Positions 1-5,960 of a stretch of DNA of 5,960 bases are shown here, piece after piece. Under the pieces are notes generated by a model. It ran no database searches and was not told the DNA's origin. It worked only from the letters and a program-made list of their open reading frames with translations. The DNA comes from Vicinamibacterales bacterium (GTDB taxonomy: Bacteria; Acidobacteriota; Vicinamibacteria; Vicinamibacterales; UBA8438): positions 1-5,960 of the forward strand of contig JASLOY010000243.1 of assembly GCA_030745255.1 (NCBI GenBank). Direction: 5' to 3'. The position numbers and the translations under genes were made by a program. Numbering within the stretch: position 1 is the first letter of the stretch; every line of letters starts with the position of its first letter.

Positions 1-127
1 CCAACCGCTCGGGCAGTCCGGCCAGCGCGGCCGAATAGGCGGTGCGCATGTGATGTAGCTCGTCGGAGAGCGTGTCGTCCAGGTCAAGGAAGACGGCGCG
101 CAGATCCAGATCTTGTGATTCCCGCAT
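1..127 (-). CDS. HAD-superfamily hydrolase, N-terminal fragment
   Basis: This is the first 42 codons of a gene that runs off the left edge. The ATG at 127-125 follows a strong GGAGG Shine-Dalgarno (132-136) with a 4-nt spacer, which settles the start. After a short hydrophilic leader (MRESQDLDLR) comes AVFLDLDDTLSD, the classic HAD motif I DxDxT. D15 would be the nucleophile that forms a phospho-aspartate (or, in dehalogenases, an alkyl ester), and D17 the general acid/base. The following stretch, with two histidines and a helical region, would begin the cap domain. The DLDDT form is common in small-molecule phosphatases of HAD subfamily I, but substrate cannot be read from this fragment. It starts 21 nt after the sufU stop and is probably co-transcribed with the SUF genes; a functional link is not shown. 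The rest of the catalytic motifs lie outside the window. Confidence 0.8.
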   Translation of the reverse strand, partial: MRESQDLDLRAVFLDLDDTLSDELHHMRTAYSAALAGLPERL

Positions 128-131
128 CGAT

Positions 132-136
132 CCTCC
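132..136 (-). promoter_or_regulatory. Shine-Dalgarno of the HAD gene
   Basis: GGAGG on the minus strand lies 4 nt before the ATG at 127. It is the cleanest ribosome binding site in the window and fixes the start of the HAD gene. A short GC-rich inverted repeat (CCGG-CGG-CCGG, 135-145) overlaps its 5' part and could partly occlude it; whether that matters is unknown. Confidence 0.6.
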
Positions 137-148
137 GGCGGCCGGCGG

Positions 149-631
149 CTACTCGTCGGTGAAGATCGCCGCGCCGGATTCGGTCCGGTCCATCGATCCG
201 GCGGAGCCGTTCTCGTGCTCCTGGATGCCCAACTTCAGGGCGTTCCAGGCCAGCGTGGCGCACTTGATGCGGACGGGAAACTTCTGGACTCCGCGCAGGG
301 CTTCGATGTCGCCCAGGTCGTCGGCGTCGGCCTCGTCGCCACCCTTGAGCATTTCGCGAACGCGATCGGCCAGGCCAACGGCATCGGCGACGCTGCGCCC
401 TTCAAGTTCTTCGGTCAGCATCGATGCCGATGCTTGGCTGATGGAGCAGCCGTGCCCGGCGAAGCGCGCTTCCTTAATGATCCCGTCCTCGACGGTGAGC
501 GTGAGCTCGATGTCGTCGCCACATAGCGGATTCAACCCCCGGGCCTTGATGTCGTAGCCGGGCGCCTCGCCACGGTTTCGCGGGGACTTGTAGTGATCGA
601 GGATTATCTCTTTATACAGATCGTCAAGCAT
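149..631 (-). CDS. sufU: SufU, zinc-dependent sulfur-transfer protein of the SUF system
   Basis: The 160-residue protein has the IscU/SufU fold. It accepts persulfide sulfur from SufS and passes it toward the SufBCD scaffold in the cytoplasm. The start MLDDLYKEIILDHYKSPRN is typical of SufU. The three conserved cysteines and the aspartate that bind zinc in characterised SufU are present: C37 and D39 in NPLCGDD, C62 in GHGCSISQAS and C124 in RIKCATLAW. The stretch between C62 and C124 is long (about residues 80-115, acidic), matching the insertion that separates SufU from IscU; the HSCA-binding LPPVK motif of IscU is absent. The tail after residue 140 is acidic, low in complexity and probably disordered. 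The ATG overlaps the sufS stop by one base (TGATG), indicating translational coupling; an AAAGG about 15 nt upstream is too distant to be a convincing ribosome site. Together with sufS this makes a desulfurase/acceptor pair in place of SufE. Confidence 0.95.
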   Translation of the reverse strand: MLDDLYKEIILDHYKSPRNRGEAPGYDIKARGLNPLCGDDIELTLTVEDGIIKEARFAGHGCSISQASASMLTEELEGRSVADAVGLADRVREMLKGGDEADADDLGDIEALRGVQKFPVRIKCATLAWNALKLGIQEHENGSAGSMDRTESGAAIFTDE

Positions 632-1896
632 CAGTCGGAAAAGTAGCCTTTCGCGGTGGCGATCGCATCGACTAGGGCGTCGACATCGTCCCGCGAATTG
701 TAGACGTAGAAGCTCGCGCGGACAGTCGAGCCCACGCCCAGCACCCGCATCAACGGCTGCGCGCAGTGGTGGCCGGCGCGCACTGCGACGCCCTGGCTAT
801 CCAGCACCTGGCCGATGTCGTGGGGGTGCACGTCCTCCACGTTGAAGGCGATCACGGCCCCTCGCGACAACGGATCGCGAGGTCCGTAGAGCGTGAGCCT
901 GGGAATCTTGCCGAGACTCTCCAGGGCATATTCCGTGATCTCACGCTCGTGGGCCTGAACGTTTTCCATACCCAGGGCCGCTAGGTAGTCGACGGCCGAG
1001 CCCAGGCCGATGGGACCGGAGATATAGGGGGTGCCGGCCTCGAATTTGTGGGGAACCGCATTCCAGGTGGACTTTTCCATCGAGACAGTTGCGATCATGT
1101 CGCCGCCGCCCTGGTAAGGATCCATCGTGCGCAGGAGTTCCATGCGGCCGTAGAGCGCGCCGACGCCGGTCGGTCCGAGCATCTTGTGGGCCGAGAAGGC
1201 CATGAAATCGACGTCCAGGTCGACCACGTCAACCGGCATATGCGGGACCGACTGCGCCCCGTCTACCAGCACCACCGCGCCGTGCTGGTGGGCGATCTCC
1301 GCGATCTCCTTCACCGGCAGGACGGTGCCAACGACATTGGACATCTGGGTCAGCGCCACGAGTCGGGTGCGCGGAGTGAACATCCGCGCGAAGTCGTCGG
1401 CCCCGAGCAGCGTGTCGTGCTCCGGCACCGGGACGTACTTGAGCACCGACCCCGTCGCCTTGGCCAGGAATTGCCAGGGAACGATGTTGCTGTGGTGCTC
1501 CAACTCGGTGGTCAGGATCTCGTCGCCGGGCTGCAGGAACTTGCGCCCCCAGGAGTGCGCCACCAGGTTGATCGACTCGGTGGTGCCGCGCGTCCAGATG
1601 ATCTGGCTGGCCTGCCGGGCGCCGACAAACGCCGCCACCTTCGCCCGCGCGCCTTCGTAGAGGTCGGTCGCTTCCTGGCTCAGCGTGTGGATGCCCCGGT
1701 GCACGTTGGCGTTGTGGTGGCGGTAGAAGCCGTCCAACGCCTGCAGGACCGACTCCGGCTTCTGAGAACTGGCGGCGTTGTCCAGGTAGACGAGCCGGCG
1801 GTCGTTGATGCGCCGCTCCAGGATGGGGAAGTCGGGGCGCAGACCGGGACCGGGCGTCTTGCCGTCGGTGGTGGCGGACTTGTCGGCGATTGCCAT
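631..1896 (-). CDS. sufS: SufS, PLP-dependent type II cysteine desulfurase
   Basis: The 421-residue protein is a class V aminotransferase-fold enzyme that converts cysteine to alanine and leaves a persulfide on its catalytic cysteine, supplying sulfur to SufU. Visible motifs in order are YLDNAASSQKP (37-47), LEHHSN (132-137) with the PLP-stacking histidine, VDGAQ (211-215) with the PLP-ring aspartate D212, FSAHKMLGPTG (234-244) with the Schiff-base lysine K238, and RAGHHCAQPLM (373-383) with catalytic C378. The RAGHHCAQPLM form and the lack of an extended mobile loop around the cysteine match group II (SufS) rather than IscS/NifS. The length is a little above the usual ~405 because of a hydrophilic N-terminal leader of about 15 residues. 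No alternative start codon lies in frame just upstream, and the ATG has only a distant AGGAG (1910-1914, 13 nt away). It follows the Rieske gene by 49 nt, the widest gap in this operon, and its stop overlaps the sufU start. Confidence 0.97.
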   Translation of the reverse strand: MAIADKSATTDGKTPGPGLRPDFPILERRINDRRLVYLDNAASSQKPESVLQALDGFYRHHNANVHRGIHTLSQEATDLYEGARAKVAAFVGARQASQIIWTRGTTESINLVAHSWGRKFLQPGDEILTTELEHHSNIVPWQFLAKATGSVLKYVPVPEHDTLLGADDFARMFTPRTRLVALTQMSNVVGTVLPVKEIAEIAHQHGAVVLVDGAQSVPHMPVDVVDLDVDFMAFSAHKMLGPTGVGALYGRMELLRTMDPYQGGGDMIATVSMEKSTWNAVPHKFEAGTPYISGPIGLGSAVDYLAALGMENVQAHEREITEYALESLGKIPRLTLYGPRDPLSRGAVIAFNVEDVHPHDIGQVLDSQGVAVRAGHHCAQPLMRVLGVGSTVRASFYVYNSRDDVDALVDAIATAKGYFSD

Positions 1897-1914
1897 TTCT
1901 TGCCGTGGTCTCCT

Positions 1915-1927
1915 GGCCCTTCGGGCC
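1915..1927 (-). other. Short GC-rich inverted repeat between the Rieske gene and sufS
   Basis: In the 49-nt gap before sufS the minus strand reads GGCCC-GAA-GGGCC, a perfect 5-bp stem with a 3-nt loop. It sits directly 5' of the AGGAG that may serve sufS. There is no following T-run, so it is not a standard intrinsic terminator. It could be an RNA-processing or mRNA-stability element, but in a GC-rich genome a 5-bp stem can also arise by chance. The rest of the gap shows nothing I recognise. Confidence 0.3.
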
Positions 1928-1945
1928 GCTGCGACGGGTGCGGAT

Positions 1946-2263
1946 TTACGGAATTGTCACGACGATTTCGCCGTTTTCAACTTCGACGGCGAAGGTCTGC
2001 ACCGGGCGCGTCGCCGGTAGCGACAGCGCCTGGCCGGTGTCGAGGTCGAATCGCGCGCCGTGCAGGGGACAGGATACGGCTCCGGGGCTGATTTCGCCCT
2101 CAGATAGTGAGGACTGGGCGTGGCTGCAGGTGTCGGCCAGCGCGTAGAGCTTGTCCTGCTGCTTGAAGATTGCCACCAATTCGCCGCCGGCGCGGGTCTT
2201 CAGGCTACCGCCCTCGGGCAGATCGCTTTCCGGGCAGACCGCGAATCGGCCGCTCATGAGCAT
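1946..2263 (-). CDS. Rieske-type [2Fe-2S] ferredoxin in the SUF operon
   Basis: This is a 105-residue soluble protein of the BphF/non-heme dioxygenase ferredoxin type. The Rieske ligands are plain: C46-x-H48 in TCSHAQ and C65-x2-H68 in CPLHGARFDL, separated by 16 residues, the spacing of dioxygenase ferredoxins rather than cytochrome bc1 Rieske proteins. There is no signal peptide or membrane helix, so it should be cytoplasmic. The cysteine pair that forms a disulfide in bc1-type Rieske proteins is missing, which suggests a low-potential carrier. The start at 2263 (MLMSGRF...) is 5 nt after the sufD stop; a second ATG at 2257 is possible. No good ribosome site precedes either, so coupling to sufD translation is likely. 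No oxygenase genes are nearby. Annotation pipelines usually label such genes as dioxygenase ferredoxin subunits, but the position between sufD and sufS argues for a role in cluster assembly, perhaps electron delivery; that role is inference. Confidence 0.9.
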   Translation of the reverse strand: MLMSGRFAVCPESDLPEGGSLKTRAGGELVAIFKQQDKLYALADTCSHAQSSLSEGEISPGAVSCPLHGARFDLDTGQALSLPATRPVQTFAVEVENGEIVVTIP

Positions 2264-2268
2264 GGCGA

Positions 2269-3582
2269 TCAGTCGCGGCCGGCGCGCGCCAGCACCGCGG
2301 CTTCCACCGCGTCCCGTACCGGCTCGTTCCCGAGTCGGTCCAGCACCGGCCCCACGTAGCCGCGTACCGCCAGCCACTCGGCCTGCGGGCGGGTGAATCC
2401 GCGGCTCTGCAGGTAGTACAGCTCTTCTTCGTCGACGCGGCTGATTGTCGCCCCGTGGGTGCAGCGAACGTCGTAGGTCTTGATCTCCATCCCGGGGATA
2501 GAGTCTGCCCGCGCCTCTTTGCTGAGCAGCAAGTTGTTGTTCGCCTGGTAGGAGTTGCTCTGCCCGGCGGTGTCGTCGATGGAGATCATCCCGTAGAACA
2601 CCGAGCGCCCGCGCTCGCGCAGCACGCCTTTGTACAGAAGGTTGCTAAAGGTGTGGTCGGCGATATGGTGCTGGTGGGTTTCGTTGTCGATGTGGCGGCG
2701 GCCGTCCAGCAGCGACAGGCCCCACATTTCGCAACTCGCGCCGGGCTCCGGCATTGTGCCTTCGACGAACGACTTCACCAGTACCGCGCCCATCGCGAAC
2801 TCGACGTAGTTGAAGTTGGCGTCGCGCCCCAGGCGGGCGCGGACTGTCTTGAACGCCGCCGTGTGCAGGCCCCAGTCCTGGACGAAGGCGTAGTCGAGCG
2901 TGCCGCCGTCGTCGATGTAGGCGTCGACCCGCGCCCCGGCGACGGCAGGCGAGGAAGCTGTCTCTGACGCCTGCTCGTCCACGAACTGCACCCGCGCGCC
3001 CTTGCCGACGATGACGCTGGTCTGCACCTGGGTGCTGATGTCTGCCTGCGTCATCCAGAGCAGGCTGTGCAGCGGCAACTCGACTTCCACGCCGTCGGGC
3101 ACATGAAGGAAGTTCCCACCGCGCCACAGGGCGCTCTGCAGCGCCTCGAACTTGTCCAGCGAGGTTTCGGTTCGCTCGCCGGTCAGGGACTTGCGCACCA
3201 GGTCCGGGTGATCCCGCACGGCCGCTTCCATGGAGGTGAAGAGCACCCCGGAGGCTCGCAGGTCCGCATCGAGCGAATTCGCCTGGTGCCACCAGTCGGC
3301 CTGCACGTTCTGGCCGCCAAAGGTGACGCCGGCGAGCCGGCTGTTGGCCGCGGTCGCGGTGGCGTCCGGCTGCCCGTTGCGGCTCGCGGCGGTGAAGGCG
3401 GCCGGGTCGAGGCCCCGCAGGTCCGTGCGCCGCCAGCGCTCGTCGGTCAGCGCCGGCGTCGGCAGGGCCGCGTGCCGCGCCAGTGATTCCAGTCGGTACG
3501 CGGCCAGCCAGTCGGGCTCGGCGCCGGCGGCCGATATCTCGCGGACCAGAGACTCGTCAACGGCGGTGATCTCGCTAGCCAA
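2269..3582 (-). CDS. sufD: SufD, scaffold subunit of the SufBCD complex
   Basis: The 437-residue protein belongs to the SufB/SufD family, with a central right-handed beta-helix flanked by helical ends. It pairs with SufB and binds SufC; with SufB it forms the interface where nascent clusters are thought to be built. The N-terminal region (about 1-110) is helical and alanine-rich. The family segment ALWRGGNFLHVPDGVEVELP (151-170) starts the beta-helix, and YQANNNLLLS plus VRCTHGATISRVDEEELYYL mark its C-terminal end. H376 in CTHGAT corresponds to the functionally important SufD histidine (H360 in E. coli), with C374 two residues before it. The C-terminal helical domain (about 384-437) is the SufC-binding region. 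The start is TTG, overlapping sufB by 8 nt; GGAAGG (3588-3593) lies 5 nt upstream and supports it, and no ATG or GTG fits nearby. The lower overall conservation and the R-G-F-x-R-P-Q-A motif in place of the SufB RG-[IL]-S-E-E separate it from SufB. Confidence 0.93.
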   Translation of the reverse strand: MASEITAVDESLVREISAAGAEPDWLAAYRLESLARHAALPTPALTDERWRRTDLRGLDPAAFTAASRNGQPDATATAANSRLAGVTFGGQNVQADWWHQANSLDADLRASGVLFTSMEAAVRDHPDLVRKSLTGERTETSLDKFEALQSALWRGGNFLHVPDGVEVELPLHSLLWMTQADISTQVQTSVIVGKGARVQFVDEQASETASSPAVAGARVDAYIDDGGTLDYAFVQDWGLHTAAFKTVRARLGRDANFNYVEFAMGAVLVKSFVEGTMPEPGASCEMWGLSLLDGRRHIDNETHQHHIADHTFSNLLYKGVLRERGRSVFYGMISIDDTAGQSNSYQANNNLLLSKEARADSIPGMEIKTYDVRCTHGATISRVDEEELYYLQSRGFTRPQAEWLAVRGYVGPVLDRLGNEPVRDAVEAAVLARAGRD

Positions 3583-4996
3583 CGGAGCCTTCCATCTCGA
3601 GTTCGATCAGGCGGTTCATCTCCACCGCGTACTCCATCGGTAGTTCTTTGATGAACTCCTCAAAGAAGCCGGTGACGATTACCGAGGTGGCTTTTTCTTC
3701 GCTCAGCCCGCGGCTCATCAGGTAGAAGATCTCCTCATCGCCGATCTTGCTGACGGTGGCCTCGTGGCCGATCTGGCTCTCGTCCTCCTCGACCTCGATG
3801 TACGGGTAGGTGTCGGTCTGGGATTCCGGCGTCAGCAACAGTGCGTCGCAGCGCACGAACGACTTGGAGTTCTCGGCGCCGGGATCGACCTTCAGCAACC
3901 CCCGATAGCTGGCCCGGCCGGTGCCGTTGCTGATCGACTTGGAAGTGACGGTCGAGGTGGTGTTCGGCGCCGCGTGGACTATCTTTGCGCCGGCATCCTG
4001 GTGCTGACCGGAGGTGGCGTAGGCGACCGAGAGGATCTCGCCCCGCGCGCCCTCGCCCATCAGGTAGACGCACGGGTACTTCATCGTCACCTTGCTGCCA
4101 ATATTTCCGTCGATCCACTCGACGGCGGCGTTCTTGTGTGCCAGCGCACGCTGGGTGACCAGGTTGTACATGTTGTGAGCCCAGTTCTGGATGGTCGTGT
4201 AGCGGATGTGCGCGCCCTCCATGGCGATCAATTCGATCACCCCCGAGTGTAAGGAGTCGGTGGAGTACACCGGCGCCGTGCAGCCTTCGATGTAGTGCAC
4301 GTCGGCGCCCTCATCGGCGATGATCAGCGTCCGCTCGAACTGGCCCATCGCCTCGGCGTTGATCCGGAAGTACGCCTGCAACGGCATGGCCACCTTCACG
4401 CCCTTCGGCACGTAGATGAAGCTACCGCCGCTCCACGCCGCCGTGTTCAGCGCCGCGAACTTGTTGTCGTTGATTGGCACCACGGTGGCGAAGTGCTCGC
4501 GCACGATATCCGGGTACTGCGCCAGGCCCCCGTCCATGCTCAGGAACACGACGCCCTGTTTCTCCAGGGCGCTCTCGTAGTTGTGATAGACGACCTCGGA
4601 GTCGTACTGCGCGCCCACCCCGGCCAGGAACTTCTGCTCCGCTTCGGGAATGCCCAGTTTCTCGTAGGTTTCCTTGATGTATTCGGGGATATCGTCCCAG
4701 TCCTGCTTGGCCTTCTCCTCCGTGGGACTCACGTAGTAGTGCATGGCCTCGAAATCGACCTCGGAAAGGTTGGCGCCCCACTCTGGCATCGGCCGCTCGC
4801 GATAGCGCCGCAGGCCTTCGAGCCGCAACTCCAGCATCCACTCGGGCTCTTCCTTGATCGACGAGATACGGCGGACGATGTCCTCGTTGATGCCTTTGCC
4901 GGTGTCGACGGCGGCTTCCTCTTCGTCACGGAAGCCGTACTTCTTGTAGTTGAATTCCAGTTCCGTGTCGGCGGGGACGATGACGTCTTTGGGCAT
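3575..4996 (-). CDS. sufB: SufB, Fe-S cluster scaffold protein (complete copy)
   Basis: This 473-residue protein is the main scaffold of the SUF complex: with SufD and the SufC ATPase it receives sulfur and iron and assembles the cluster. The N-terminal part (GINEDIVRRISSIKEEPEWM, 35-54) is the usual SufB opening. It is followed by HYYVSPTEE (86-94), the beta-helix entry AAWSGGSFIYVPKGVKVAMP (186-205), YIEGCTAP (235-242), TIQNWAHN (268-275) and FVRCDALLL (380-388). C383 matches the E. coli cysteine C405 essential for assembly, and HEAT (411-414) carries the glutamate (E412, equivalent to E434) proposed to act with it. The C-terminal IFYLMSRGLSEEKA and ELPMEYAVEMNRL region contacts SufC. Length fits the family (about 465-495). 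It starts 4 nt after the sufC stop, with GGAGAAGG (5006-5013) 9 nt upstream. It is a different, divergent gene from the SufB-type fragment upstream of sufC. Confidence 0.96.
   Translation of the reverse strand: MPKDVIVPADTELEFNYKKYGFRDEEEAAVDTGKGINEDIVRRISSIKEEPEWMLELRLEGLRRYRERPMPEWGANLSEVDFEAMHYYVSPTEEKAKQDWDDIPEYIKETYEKLGIPEAEQKFLAGVGAQYDSEVVYHNYESALEKQGVVFLSMDGGLAQYPDIVREHFATVVPINDNKFAALNTAAWSGGSFIYVPKGVKVAMPLQAYFRINAEAMGQFERTLIIADEGADVHYIEGCTAPVYSTDSLHSGVIELIAMEGAHIRYTTIQNWAHNMYNLVTQRALAHKNAAVEWIDGNIGSKVTMKYPCVYLMGEGARGEILSVAYATSGQHQDAGAKIVHAAPNTTSTVTSKSISNGTGRASYRGLLKVDPGAENSKSFVRCDALLLTPESQTDTYPYIEVEEDESQIGHEATVSKIGDEEIFYLMSRGLSEEKATSVIVTGFFEEFIKELPMEYAVEMNRLIELEMEGSVG
3588..3593 (-). 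promoter_or_regulatory. Shine-Dalgarno deciding the TTG start of sufD
   Basis: GGAAGG inside the last codons of the upstream sufB lies 5 nt before the TTG at 3582-3580. It supports the rare start codon and the 8-nt overlap between the two reading frames. The nearest upstream ATG (within the sufB end) is out of frame with sufD. Confidence 0.55.
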
Positions 4997-5000
4997 GTCG

Positions 5001-5784
<784 letters not shown>

Positions 5785-5960
5785 CTAACCCACGGCCCCT
5801 TCCAGGCTGACTCGCAGAAGCTGCTGCGCCTCCATGGCGAACTCGAAGGGCAGCTCCTGGAAGATGCCGCGGCAGAAGCCGTTGATGATCATGTAGTGGG
5901 ACTCTTCTTCGGATATGCCCCGCTGCATGGAGTAGAAGAGCTGGTCGTCGCTCACCCGAG
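5785..5960 (-). CDS. sufB: SufB-type scaffold protein, C-terminal fragment (second copy)
   Basis: The last ~57 codons of a gene entering from the right edge end at a TAG (5787-5785) directly before the sufC ATG. The sequence RVSDDQLFYSMQRGISEEES followed by MIINGFCRGIFQELPFEF and a final VSLEGAVG is the SufC-contacting C-terminal domain of SufB: the DQLFY-x-x-x-RGISEE and NGFC-x(4)-ELP-x-EFA-x-EAQ-x-LL patterns are SufB-like, and SufD lacks the terminal SLE-G-VG. It resembles the E. coli-type SufB end more closely than the complete sufB downstream does. By eye, the two share about 23 of 56 C-terminal residues, so they are old paralogs or separately acquired copies, not a fresh duplication. 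The catalytic cysteine region lies outside the window, so whether this copy is functional cannot be judged. Confidence 0.88.
   Translation of the reverse strand, partial: RVSDDQLFYSMQRGISEEESHYMIINGFCRGIFQELPFEFAMEAQQLLRVSLEGAVG

Noticed and set aside
135..145. GC-rich inverted repeat CCGG-CGG-CCGG as a terminator after sufU
   Set aside because: It has a very short stem with no T-run, and it overlaps the ribosome binding site of the next gene, so transcription must continue through it.
1048..2091. Long open frame on the plus strand opposite sufS and the Rieske gene
   Set aside because: It is antisense to two genes with complete catalytic motifs, is rich in Arg, Val, His and Gly as expected from the complement of GC-rich codons, and shows no recognisable domain or ribosome site.
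1946..2377. Longer version of the Rieske protein starting at 2377
   Set aside because: The extra 38 residues overlap the end of sufD in another frame and are Arg/Gly-rich out-of-frame sequence. The family start fits the ATG at 2263 or 2257.
2645..3292. Alternative-frame Arg/Gly-rich open frame on the minus strand inside sufD
   Set aside because: It is out of frame with the well-supported sufD and has the low-complexity composition typical of shadow frames in GC-rich DNA.

Overview
This is a GC-rich bacterial window in which every gene I can support lies on the minus strand, so the operon reads from right to left. It is a nearly continuous SUF iron-sulfur cluster assembly operon. In transcription order it holds: the C-terminal end of a SufB-type scaffold (5785-5960, running off the right edge), sufC (5001-5784, with a one-base frameshift), a second complete sufB (3575-4996), sufD (2269-3582), a small Rieske-type ferredoxin (1946-2263), sufS (631-1896), sufU (149-631), and the first 42 codons of a HAD-superfamily hydrolase (1-127, running off the left edge).

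Spacing is very tight: a stop codon abutting a start, a 4-nt gap, an 8-nt overlap, a 5-nt gap, 49 nt, a 1-nt overlap, and 21 nt. This points to one co-transcribed, translationally coupled unit. No promoter or factor-independent terminator is visible, and both ends of the operon lie outside the window. No gene-free stretch exceeds 50 bases.

The genes form one pathway. SufS takes sulfur from cysteine as a persulfide. SufU, a zinc-type relay, accepts it. The SufB-SufC-SufD scaffold, driven by the SufC ATPase, builds the cluster. The Rieske protein is a plausible electron carrier for assembly, though that role is inferred. SufE, SufT and a SufR-type regulator are not seen here.

The SufS-SufU pairing, the GHHCAQPLM-type SufS and the ferredoxin between sufD and sufS fit Gram-positive-type or Chloroflexota/Actinobacteriota-type SUF operons. 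The order SufB, SufC, SufB, SufD makes me lean toward Chloroflexota, but this is a tentative guess from gene order only.

The points most worth a second look are the two divergent SufB-type proteins on either side of sufC and the single extra base that breaks sufC inside its Walker A motif. I did not find a wholly new system; the window is a recognisable housekeeping operon with an unusual composition.
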